A stretch of 17,437 nucleotides of DNA from Sedimentisphaera sp050251615. GTDB lineage: Bacteria > Planctomycetota > Phycisphaerae > Sedimentisphaerales > Sedimentisphaeraceae. This document shows, in pieces, positions 8,277-16,300 of the stretch. Positions within the stretch are counted from its first letter, which is position 1, and each line of letters starts with the position of its first letter. The notes under the pieces were generated by a model. The model made no database searches and was not told the origin of the DNA. It was given only the letters and a program-made list of their open reading frames with translations. The translations under genes were made by a program, and so were the position numbers. The DNA is taken from the NCBI GenBank assembly GCA_050251615.1, contig JBFWMM010000048.1, positions 1 to 17,437 of the forward strand, given 5' to 3'.

Positions 8277-8384
8277 TGCCTATTTGCCGATTATGCCAAC
8301 CTTAACCTGTAATTGATTATTTCATTGCCGCGCAAACGTGTTCTTCTTTTTAAGTTTGCCGGTTGCAGTTTCTTAACTTCAACC

Positions 8385-8413
8385 ATTGTACACATAGATA
8401 AGATGTTTTGCAA
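8385..8413 (-). promoter_or_regulatory. Putative sigma-70-type promoter of the cas operon
   Basis: On the minus strand, TTGCAA (8408-8413) and TACAAT (8385-8390) are separated by exactly 17 bp. They match the -35 and -10 consensus at four and five of six positions. Transcription would start near 8378, giving a leader of roughly 100 nt before cas6. It lies in the gap between the dprA stop (8459) and cas6, so the cas genes need not depend on read-through from dprA. Confidence 0.5.
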
Positions 8414-8458
8414 ATAGAAAATATGAGCTTTTGCGGGTGGAGAAAATTCCGAGCTTGT

Positions 8459-9571
8459 TCACAATCTCTTATTGAGAGCGAAGCGGTTGCCGGGGAGTTT
8501 TTTAATACTCTTCTTCAGCTGGAGCTGGAAGATGGCCGCATTCACGGCACCTGCGGGCAGGCCGGTCTCTGTGATGATTTCATCGGTGTGTTTTTCGCGG
8601 AGTTTCAAGGAGGCAAGTATGGCGGTTTCCTCCGGCGAGGAGGGAAAAAGCGGCAATTCGTCATTCGTTTGGGTAGTGTGATTCAGCGAGGAATCCAGCA
8701 CGTTCAGAATATCGGCGGCGTTTCTCACGAGATGTGCGCCGTCCATTATAAGCTCATGCGGGCCGCGGCTCAGGAGCGAATCAACGCGCCCGGGCAGCGC
8801 GAAAACGGGCCGGCCTGTATCTTTGGAAAATCCCGCCGTACTCATGGCGCCGGAGGTGGGGCCGGCCTCCACGACAAGCGTACCGAGGCTCATCCCCGCG
8901 ATGATCTTGTTCCTTGGCACAAAGTTTTCCGCTCTGGGCTCTGTGTCAGGGCTGAACTGGCTTATGCAGGCGCCCGTCTGCTCTATCTCCTCGAACAGGG
9001 CGCGGTTTTCTTTCGGGTAGATATGCAGCAACCCCGTGCCGAGCACCGCTACCGTTATTCCGCGGGAGATCAGTGCGCCGCGATGTGCGGCCGAGTCAAC
9101 GCCTCGCGCCAGCCCGCTCACGACCGTAGCTCCGCATTGCCCGAGCGCCGCGCCGAATATGCCGGCCTGGTCTTCGCCGTAGAGGCTGCAACGCCTCGCG
9201 CCTACCACCGCCACGGCTAATCGCTCGCGCGGTATATTGCCCTTGTAGTAGAGGATGGCAGGGGCGTATGGGGTTTCTTTGAGCAGGGCGGGGTAGTCGT
9301 CGCCTTCGAGTGTAGTGATTTTGATGTTGTTTGCCTCGCACAACTCAATCTCCCTGTCCACATCGCCATCTTGCATGGCCTTGCGCAGAGCTGCGGCGGT
9401 TTTCTCACCCACTCCCTCAACGCTCATCAGAGCAGCATTGCTTGCTCCTGCGATTTTCTCAACACTCCCGAACCGCCTGAACAACCTTTTAACGAGTACC
9501 GGCCCTACATTGCCCGCTCTCGAAATCTGCATCCAAAGCCTGAGGTTGCTGTTCTGCAAAGTGGCGCTCAA
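8459..9571 (-). CDS. dprA: DprA/Smf, DNA-processing protein A (TTG start inferred)
   Basis: DprA binds incoming single-stranded DNA during transformation and loads RecA; the gene is widespread even in bacteria not known to be competent. An N-terminal helix-hairpin-helix region (VGPVLVKRLFRRFG, then VEGVGEKTAAAL) is followed by the Rossmann domain with AVVGARRCSLYG (120-131), SGLARGVDSAAH (152-163), PRNKIIAG (219-226) and VFALPG (256-261). A C-terminal winged-helix segment spans roughly 310-365. The first in-frame ATG with family homology behind it (9532) would remove the conserved LRLW. The ATG at 9664 would add about 30 basic residues read out of frame inside the PAS gene. A TTG at 9571 overlaps the PAS stop as TTGA and gives 370 residues, a normal length. 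A second TTG at 9556 is possible. Confidence 0.93.
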   Translation of the reverse strand: MSATLQNSNLRLWMQISRAGNVGPVLVKRLFRRFGSVEKIAGASNAALMSVEGVGEKTAAALRKAMQDGDVDREIELCEANNIKITTLEGDDYPALLKETPYAPAILYYKGNIPRERLAVAVVGARRCSLYGEDQAGIFGAALGQCGATVVSGLARGVDSAAHRGALISRGITVAVLGTGLLHIYPKENRALFEEIEQTGACISQFSPDTEPRAENFVPRNKIIAGMSLGTLVVEAGPTSGAMSTAGFSKDTGRPVFALPGRVDSLLSRGPHELIMDGAHLVRNAADILNVLDSSLNHTTQTNDELPLFPSSPEETAILASLKLREKHTDEIITETGLPAGAVNAAIFQLQLKKSIKKLPGNRFALNKRL

Positions 9572-10794
9572 TTCTCGGGGGTGTCTGAGTCTATTCCGTT
9601 TGCCTTCAAGATGCTTTTGAGCCTGTGTTCTTCGCTGATGTCTCTTCCGTAGAAGCAGTAACACTGCTCATCGCCAGTGCGTACGAGAATGCCCTTTATC
9701 TCAACGGGATACTTATTGCCGTTGCGGTCGATATGCTTCGAGACCATACAGATTCGAGTTTCGGCGTTTATCTTTTCCGCCAGCTCGTGCCATGATTTTG
9801 CATCAATCTCGGCGTTAAATTCATATATGTACCGGCCGGAAAGCTTGTCGGCTGTTATGCCGAAGTTTCTCAGCGCGGTCTGATTGGCGTAGTTGAACCT
9901 GCCGGTTTTGTCGAGAAAATAGATCTCATCAAGTGATTCGTCCACGGCAAACTGAGCCATTGTCAGCGCGTCTTCCATGTCCTTGCGGATTGTGATGTCG
10001 TGAATCGCGCCATAGACATAATCGCATCGGCTGCCCGTAAAAACGGGCTTGAACAGCATCTCTATGTGCTTATGTTTGCCGGAGAGATTAACGCGCAACT
10101 CTATCTTTAAATCATCCCGCATACCGGCGAAAATTTTATTTATTGTCCTGTCGAAGCGGGCTATGTTTGACGGGTCAATCAGCTTGCAGAAAGACGAAAT
10201 CGGCACGCCGTTTGAGAATGGCATCTCAAGGATTCTGTCAAGGCTCTTTGATGTCTTGAACAGATTTGCGTGCGGGTCAAAGTGCCAGAGTCCAGTGCTG
10301 GTTACTTCTTCTGCGAGCTCAAGATTTCGGTTGATGGTTGCAAATTCTTCAGCCGCCGTTTTGAGCCTCTTCTGCAACTCCAGAATGCGTTTGTCAAGCT
10401 CTGTTATGTCTCTGCGCAGGTCAGAGATGTCTGTTGCGGAGCCGATAACCTGCTTGACTGCCCCGAGCGGAGAAACAACCGGGCAGAGAAGGATCTTGCA
10501 GATAAGCGATTTGTCGTTGGTGAGAATCCGCCCATTGTAGCTGATGCACTGTTGATCAGCAACACACCTGCGAATATTCTCGCCTATTTCATTGAGAGTA
10601 TATACTGAAAAATGGCTTGACAGCTCCTCCGAGGTTTTGCCGCGAACTGCCTGCACGGGCACGCCTGTCAGCGATTCAAACATCTCGTTGGCGCCTGCAA
10701 AAATAAAACCTCCGTCAGCATTTGCTTCGAGAACAAATATGCCGGCGGGAATCTTACCGAATATTTCACCATATTCCAAAATTTTTGCGTTCAT
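9568..10794 (-). CDS. Multi-PAS sensor protein without a recognisable output domain
   Basis: About 408 residues with three PAS-like modules. The first spans roughly 10-125, starting around IPAGIFVLEANADGGFIFAG and ending in GSATDISDLRRD. A coiled-coil-like helix follows (TELDKRILELQKRLKTA). The second spans roughly 165-275 and ends in YGAIHDITIRKD. The third spans roughly 280-390, with DEIYFLDKTGRFNYANQTA and FYGRDISEEHRL. The DITxR and DISxxxR endings are the usual PAS/PAC exits. No histidine kinase, GGDEF, EAL, phosphatase or HTH domain follows, and there is no membrane segment, so it is a soluble sensor or adaptor of unknown partner. An ATG at 10860 would add 22 residues but has no ribosome-binding site. 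The ATG at 10794 has CGGAGAG just upstream and is preferred. Its stop overlaps the presumed dprA start. Confidence 0.75.
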   Translation of the reverse strand: MNAKILEYGEIFGKIPAGIFVLEANADGGFIFAGANEMFESLTGVPVQAVRGKTSEELSSHFSVYTLNEIGENIRRCVADQQCISYNGRILTNDKSLICKILLCPVVSPLGAVKQVIGSATDISDLRRDITELDKRILELQKRLKTAAEEFATINRNLELAEEVTSTGLWHFDPHANLFKTSKSLDRILEMPFSNGVPISSFCKLIDPSNIARFDRTINKIFAGMRDDLKIELRVNLSGKHKHIEMLFKPVFTGSRCDYVYGAIHDITIRKDMEDALTMAQFAVDESLDEIYFLDKTGRFNYANQTALRNFGITADKLSGRYIYEFNAEIDAKSWHELAEKINAETRICMVSKHIDRNGNKYPVEIKGILVRTGDEQCYCFYGRDISEEHRLKSILKANGIDSDTPEN

Positions 10795-10796
10795 AG

Positions 10797-10803
10797 CTCT
10801 CCG
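10797..10803 (-). promoter_or_regulatory. Ribosome-binding site deciding the PAS gene start
   Basis: CGGAGAG on the minus strand lies 2 nt before the ATG at 10794 (4 nt from the GGAG core). The alternative ATG at 10860 has no purine-rich site in the 15 bases before it. This supports the shorter protein and leaves the stretch 10795-10860 as leader. Confidence 0.55.
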
Positions 10804-10823
10804 ATAGGGCTTAGAGTTTCTTT

Positions 10824-10838
10824 CGGGGATTTTCCCCG
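10824..10838 (-). repeat. Perfect short inverted repeat in the PAS gene leader
   Basis: CGGGGA and TCCCCG flank a 3-nt loop, a six-base-pair G+C-rich hairpin. It falls between the two possible PAS gene starts, about 30 bp before the preferred one. No T-run follows in the transcribed direction, so it does not look like an intrinsic terminator. It could be an mRNA leader hairpin or a protein-binding site, or chance. Confidence 0.4.
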
Positions 10839-10941
10839 TTAAATTTCTATCTTTTACCATAATTGCGGTGAAAAGTCAAAGATTAAATCCGGCCGTCTGA
10901 AATTTACGCTTGAAACCTCTGGCAAAGCGTCCTTTACCGAA

Positions 10942-10947
10942 TATAAT
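10942..10947 (+). promoter_or_regulatory. Possible -10 element of the cstA gene
   Basis: A perfect TATAAT lies 27 bp before the cstA ATG. The bases at the expected -35 distance (CTGGCA, 10919-10924, 17 bp spacing) match the consensus only weakly, so an activator would probably be needed, or this is chance. Confidence 0.35.
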
Positions 10948-10974
10948 CAAGCTATTAAATAAAAGGGAGATTGA

Positions 10975-12699
10975 ATGGACATACTGATGCTCATGGGCGG
11001 GGCGTTTGTCGCCTATCTGATAGCCTATCATACGTACGGCAAGTTTCTTGCACGCAAGATTTTCAAATTAAATGATATGCATCCCGTGCCGAGCAAGACG
11101 CACCGCGATGGCAGAGACTTCGTTCCGACGCGCCGTGGGATTCTCTTTGGCCACCATTTCACCTCTATCGCAGGTACAGGGCCGATTGTCGGGCCTGCAA
11201 TCGCCATAATCTGGGGCTGGCTGCCGGCACTGCTGTGGGTGGTGTTCGGCTCTATCTTTATTGGCGCCGTACACGATTTCGGCTCGCTTCTGGTTTCAAT
11301 CCGCAATGAAGGCAAGAGCCTCTCGGAGATCTCGGCCAGGTATATCAACACGCGAGTACGTTTCGCCTGCTTTCTCGTAGTGTTTTTCACTGTAACGGTG
11401 ATTATTGCCGTATTCGTGGTTGTGATTGCGAGCATTTTTACGCTTTTCCCGAACTCCGTAATCCCTGTATGGGGGCAGATACCGATTGCCGTTCTGCTCG
11501 GGCGCGCAGTCTATGCAAAGGGACAAAACCTCAACCTGTCCACGCTCGTGGCTGTTATAGCTATGTACGCCCTGATTGTAGTGGGCTCTAAATATCCGCT
11601 TACAATCCCGGATTTTTCCTTTATACCTGCTTCGGGAATCTGGGCAATTATTCTGCTGATTTACGCCTGGATTGCCTCTGTTATTCCCGTTACCACGCTT
11701 CTTCAGCCGCGCGATTATATCAATGCATGGCAGCTGTTTGTGGCTATGGCTCTGCTTATCGGCGGGGCGGTGCTGAGCGCTACAACATCAAATCTTGAGC
11801 TTGCGGCGCCTGCCGTTAACAGCTCTCTGCCGGCAGGGACTCCCTCAATATTTCCGTTTTTGTTCGTAATTGTGGCTTGCGGTGCGGTGAGCGGGTTCCA
11901 TTCGCTTGTCGGCTCGGGGACAAGCTCAAAGCAACTCGCAAAGGAATCGGATTCTTTGTTCGTCGGCTACGGCTCAATGCTGCTCGAAGGCGTGCTTGCG
12001 GTTGTGGTTATTGTCTGCGTTGCCGGCGGCATTGCCATGGGGCTTGAGGTTGATGGCAACATTCTCACTGGAGCAGAGGCCTGGAACCACCAATACAGCA
12101 GCTACATTGGCTCGCAGGGGCTCGGTGGAAAGCTTGCGCCCGTGATACTTGGCGCCGCCAATATGATGGCCACAATCGGCATCCCCAAAGCCATCGGCAC
12201 AACGCTCATGGGCGTTTTTATCGCATCCTTCGCCAGCACTACCCTCGATACCTCCGTGAGGTTGCAGAGGTATGTTGTCAGTGAGCTTGCATCGGATTTC
12301 AAAGCGGCTCCTTTCCGGAACCGCTACATCGCCACGAGCTTTGCCGTCGTAACTGCTGCCGCTCTGGCCTTCGCCGAGGGGGCCGGCGCGACAGGCGCTT
12401 TGAAACTCTGGCCCCTTTTCGGATGCCTCAATCAGCTGCTTGCCGTCATTGCTCTGCTTGTAATAACGCTCTACCTCAAATCCTGCGGCGGCTTGAAGTA
12501 TCTCTATACTCTTCTGCCCTTTTTGTTTATGCTGATTGTTACGACATGGTCGATGGCGGGCAACGAGATAAAGTATTTCGGCGATGGCAACATCCTGCTC
12601 ACTACATTCGGAGCGATAGTGTTCGCGATCGGTGTCTGGATAACCATTGAAACCGCCGCGGTGTTTATAAACAATGACAACCCGCTTCCGGAGGCGTGA
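10975..12699 (+). CDS. cstA: CstA-family carbon starvation transporter
   Basis: A 574-residue polytopic inner-membrane protein with hydrophobic segments along almost its whole length. CstA proteins are made on carbon limitation; characterised members import pyruvate or peptides. Family hallmarks are FGHHFTSIAGTGPIVGPAIA near residues 59-78, FIGAVHDFGSLL near 96-107, VSGFHSLVGSGTSSKQLAKE in the centre, FASTTLDTSVRLQRY near 420-435 and LFGCLNQLLAVIAL towards the end. The length lies between short and long CstA proteins and the C-terminus is complete. AAGGGAGA at 10963-10970 is a good ribosome-binding site 4 nt before ATG. It is divergent from the PAS gene and followed by a long non-coding gap, so it is probably transcribed alone. 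The actual substrate cannot be told from sequence. Confidence 0.92.
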   Translation: MDILMLMGGAFVAYLIAYHTYGKFLARKIFKLNDMHPVPSKTHRDGRDFVPTRRGILFGHHFTSIAGTGPIVGPAIAIIWGWLPALLWVVFGSIFIGAVHDFGSLLVSIRNEGKSLSEISARYINTRVRFACFLVVFFTVTVIIAVFVVVIASIFTLFPNSVIPVWGQIPIAVLLGRAVYAKGQNLNLSTLVAVIAMYALIVVGSKYPLTIPDFSFIPASGIWAIILLIYAWIASVIPVTTLLQPRDYINAWQLFVAMALLIGGAVLSATTSNLELAAPAVNSSLPAGTPSIFPFLFVIVACGAVSGFHSLVGSGTSSKQLAKESDSLFVGYGSMLLEGVLAVVVIVCVAGGIAMGLEVDGNILTGAEAWNHQYSSYIGSQGLGGKLAPVILGAANMMATIGIPKAIGTTLMGVFIASFASTTLDTSVRLQRYVVSELASDFKAAPFRNRYIATSFAVVTAAALAFAEGAGATGALKLWPLFGCLNQLLAVIALLVITLYLKSCGGLKYLYTLLPFLFMLIVTTWSMAGNEIKYFGDGNILLTTFGAIVFAIGVWITIETAAVFINNDNPLPEA

Positions 12700-13087
12700 G
12701 CGAAGGTAAGTAATGATACTTCATTGAGACAGAACAATCAGAACCGCGAGTGAAATGCCGCAGACACGCACCGGGCGGATATTCAACGCAACGCCTCAAT
12801 CGCGATGTACAATCCCTGAAAAGCTGTCATCGTCCGCCAGCACCGTTTTTTTCTGCGCGCCATTGGTTCACTTACTCTCTGGCAGTATCGGTTGTCTCCT
12901 TAGAGGCCGCCGCGCATATTTTTTCTTTTATAGTGGCGTTTCAGTCTTCATTCTGTCAGTTTCTCCGCCATGCTTTGTATCTATAATAAAAAATTTACAT
13001 AAGTAAAGCTTTTTGCCATAAGATGGGGTGTTGTTACAATCTCGACCTCCCGTATCTGTACGAAATGCGGATTTATCCCTGATGTTT

Positions 13088-13133
13088 TGTAAATCATGTC
13101 AAAAAATCTCAGACAGGATAACCAAGATTTACA
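13088..13133. repeat. Imperfect inverted repeat, possibly a dispersed intergenic repeat
   Basis: TGTAAATC (13088-13095) is the exact inverse complement of GATTTACA (13126-13133). Inside these, TGTC (13097-13100) pairs with GACA (13112-13115). The inner right side carries GGATAACCAA unpaired. Phrases of the type ATCCTGTAAATC / ATCCTGTC (read on the minus strand) recur between genes in many unrelated bacterial genomes to my recollection, so this may be one copy of a dispersed element. Only one copy is visible here. Confidence 0.4.
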
Positions 13134-13333
13134 GGATGAGGTCAGCGCTCAAAATAGCTTTAAATTTGTTTTTCCGGAATTGCATTTCATCCGTTATGCC
13201 TGATTATTTGAGGGATTTGCTGATTATGCCGCGCGAAATTCTGGAATTCGTTGTGATTTCTGGTATGATAGCTGAAATGGTGGCGGCCACGGGGAATACA
13301 GGCCGTTGCACTATATTACAATCAACCATATAT

Positions 13334-13340
13334 GGAAGGG
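13334..13340 (+). promoter_or_regulatory. Ribosome-binding site deciding the GH2-GH43 gene start
   Basis: GGAAGGG lies 4 nt before the ATG at 13345. It fixes the start at the signal peptide and argues against the in-frame ATG at 13306, which would put 13 polar residues in front of it. Confidence 0.7.
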
Positions 13341-13344
13341 TAAC

Positions 13345-16300
13345 ATGAAGGCTAACAGATTGTATATCGCCGCACTCTTTGCGGCCATGCTGGGTTGCGC
13401 ATTCGCGGCGGAATATCGTTACAGTCTCAATTCAGACAATGTCTCCTGGCAGGTATCGCCGGCGGATGAAGCCGGCGGCTCTCCGTTTTCTTTCAGGCGT
13501 GAGAACCGGCAGGAAAGCGGCGTCAGCGCGACCGTTCCGGGCACTGTGTTCGGCTCGTTCGTTGAGCAGGGGCTTGAGGAGACGCCCGAGTATGGCGACA
13601 ATATCTACCACGTTGACAAATCCAAGTACAACAAAAGCTACTGGTACAGAACCGAGTTTGATGTACCGGCAGACTTCACGAACGACAAACTGTGGGTTAA
13701 TTTCGAGGGCATAAACCGCAAAGGGGATGTCTATGTAAACCGCAGGTATGTAGGTAGTGTTGACGGCTTCTATGAGCGTGGCTGCTTTGATATAACCGGT
13801 CTCCTGCGCGAAGACAGAGCCAATCAGCTCGCGGTGCTCGTGCATTGCCCTGTGGAGCCTGTGCCGAATTACGCCAGCCCCACATACATTTCAAGCGCAG
13901 GGTGGGACTGGATGCCGTATGTCCCCGGTCTGCTCAGCGGTATAACAGACGATGTGTATCTCACGCAAACGGGCCCTGCAACGATTTGCGACCCGTGGAT
14001 AAGAACCGAATCTATCGGCAATACAAGCGCTGATTTGTCCGTTGTGGTTGAAATCAAGAACACAACAGGCGCAGAGGTGAGCGGCGTGCTTACGGGCACA
14101 ATCAATCCGGGTAATATCACATTCAAACGTAACGTGAAAATTGCGCCGAATCATTTCAGCACAGTCAATTTGGATGCATCCAATGAAAAAGCGCTCAAAG
14201 TGAAAAACCCGCAGCTCTGGTGGCCGAACGGCTACGGCGAGCAGCCGCTATATACTTGCCGGTTCAAGTTTGAAGCCGGCGGCAAGCTTTCCGACGAAAA
14301 GGACGTGCGCTTCGGCATCCGCAAATACAGCTACGATACCGAAGGCAATGTGCTGCATGTGTCAGTAAACGGCAAACGCATCTTCCTCAAAGGCGGCAAC
14401 TGGGGCATGAGCGAATATATGCTGCGCTGCCGCGGCGAAGAGTACTACACGAAAATTCGCCTGCATCAGGAAATGAACTATAACATAATCCGTAACTGGA
14501 TCGGTTCTACAACCGATGAAGAATTCTATATGGCCTGCGATGAGTACGGCATTATGGTCTGGGATGATTTCTGGCTCAATTCCCATCCGAACCTGCCGCG
14601 GGATGTGTTTGCATTCAACAAGAACGCCGTCGAGAAGATCAAGCGCCTGCGTAACTACGCCTGCATCGCGGTCTGGTGCGGCGATAACGAGGGGTATCCT
14701 GTCGCGCCGCTGAACGAATGGCTGCGGGAGGATGTGCGCGTGTATGACGGGGGAGAGCGTCGCTATCACGCCAACTCACACTCCGACTACCTCACCGGCA
14801 GCGGCATCTGGACGAACCTTGAGCCAAAGGGATACTTCGCCGGCCCGCCGATGGGTTTTGGTGGAGAAAAGGGATGGGGCCTGCGCTCGGAAATCGGCAC
14901 GGCAGTCTTTACCAACTTCGAGAGTTTCAAGAAGTTTATGCCGGAGAAGGACTGGTGGCCGGGCAGCGCCTGGAAAGAAAATGAAATGTGGCGCAAGCAT
15001 TACTTCGGTAATATGGCGGGCAACGCCGGCCCCGAGCGCTACTACAACAGTATTGTCGAGCGTTATGGCGAGCCGAAGAATATCGAAGACTTCTGTAAGA
15101 AGGCGCAGCTGGTAAACATCGAGACAAACAAAGCCATGTACGAGGGCTGGGTAAACAAGATCTGGGATGACGCCTCGGGCATCATTATCTGGATGAGCCA
15201 GAGCGCGTACCCGTCGTTTGTCTGGCAGACGTACGACTACTACTACGACCTCACCGGCGCATTCTGGGGCGCGAAGAAGGGTTGCGAGCCCGTGCATATC
15301 CTCTGGGACTGCTCCAGCAACAACGTACGCGTTACAAACACGTCTTCGCAGTCTCTTGCCGGCGCGACGGCCACTGCGGCCGTTTACAATATGGACGGAA
15401 GGCCCGCCCCCGGCCATAACTACGTTGCGAAGAATGTGTCAGTGCCGTCAAACAGCTCTGCAACCTGCTTTGCCATGCAGTTCAGCGACCCCGACAACCT
15501 TGCTCTCGGCAAGAAGGTCGTGGCGTCTTCCGATGATAAAGAAGCCGGCAAGACGGAATACCTTACCGATGGTAGCAACGGCTCCAGATGGGGTAGCGAG
15601 TACTCTGACGAGCAGTGGGTTTATGTTGACCTTGGCGAGCGAGAGAGTATAAACGAGATTCACCTGTACTGGGAGACTGCGCATGCCTCCGCGTACAAAC
15701 TCCAGATCTCCAATGATGCGAAGAGCTGGAAAGATGTTTACTCAACCGACAGCTGTAAGGGCGGCAGTGAAAGAATCAAGATTGACCCTGTAAGATGCCG
15801 TTACGTTCGTATGCTCGGGCTGAAACGTGCAACTATGTGGGGTTATTCGCTCTGGGAAATACAGCTGTTCAACAAGGATTACGACAAGATTGAAGAAAAC
15901 CCGCTCAGCGATGTGCATTTCATCAAGCTCGCCCTGCACGACAGCTCAGGCAAGCTTATCAGCGAAAATTTCTACTGGCGCGGCAAAGAATACCTCAACT
16001 TCAAGGCCCTCAGCGATCTGAAAGAAGTGAAGCTGAATGTTAAATCAAGCGCGAGAGCGAAGGATGATAAACAGATTATAACCGCCCGCGTAAGCAGCCC
16101 GAAAGACGCGCCGAATGTAGCGTTTGCGATTCGCGTGATGCTGCTCAACGAGCGTACGGGTGAGCAGGTTCTGCCGGTATTTATGAACGACAACTATTTC
16201 TCACTTCTACCCGGAGAAGAAAAAGTGGTAACAATGGAATACGACCCTGCGTTGCTCGGAGCCGATAAACCGGAGATAGTCGTAAAACAGTTTGTTTCGC

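Larger units (their letters stand above)
12700..13344 (+). other. Intergenic region between cstA and the GH2-GH43 gene
   Basis: About 645 bp with no gene I can support. The small open frames in it lack family motifs and good ribosome-binding sites. It contains an imperfect inverted repeat at 13088-13133 (listed separately), TATAAT at 12982-12987 without a convincing -35, and the 7-mer TTATGCC twice, 30 bp apart (13194 and 13224). I find no clear intrinsic terminator for cstA: the T-run near 12846 is preceded only by a weak GCTG/CAGC stem. Control elements for the downstream glycosidase gene presumably lie here but none is certain. Confidence 0.5.

Noticed and set aside
9572..9664. ATG start of dprA at 9664
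   Set aside because: The 31 added residues are basic, low in family likeness, and are read through the PAS coding sequence in a different frame.
12712..12725. AATGA-TACT-TCATT hairpin as cstA terminator
   Set aside because: Short, A+T-rich stem without a following T-run.
12755..13006. Small open frames in the gap after cstA
   Set aside because: No family features, no good ribosome-binding sites, and overlapping frames of similar length, as expected of non-coding DNA.
13028..13348. 106-codon plus-strand frame before the glycosidase gene
   Set aside because: It runs through the inverted repeat and into the glycosidase start region, has no ribosome-binding site and no recognisable domain.
13345..13410. 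Lipoprotein signal in the glycosidase (MLGC)
   Set aside because: The residues before the cysteine do not fit a standard lipobox well and an AFA cleavage site follows, so a type I signal peptide is more likely.
14776..15417. 213-codon minus-strand frame within the glycosidase gene
   Set aside because: It lies wholly opposite the GH2 barrel coding sequence, whose catalytic motifs are conserved; a shadow frame of G+C-rich coding DNA.
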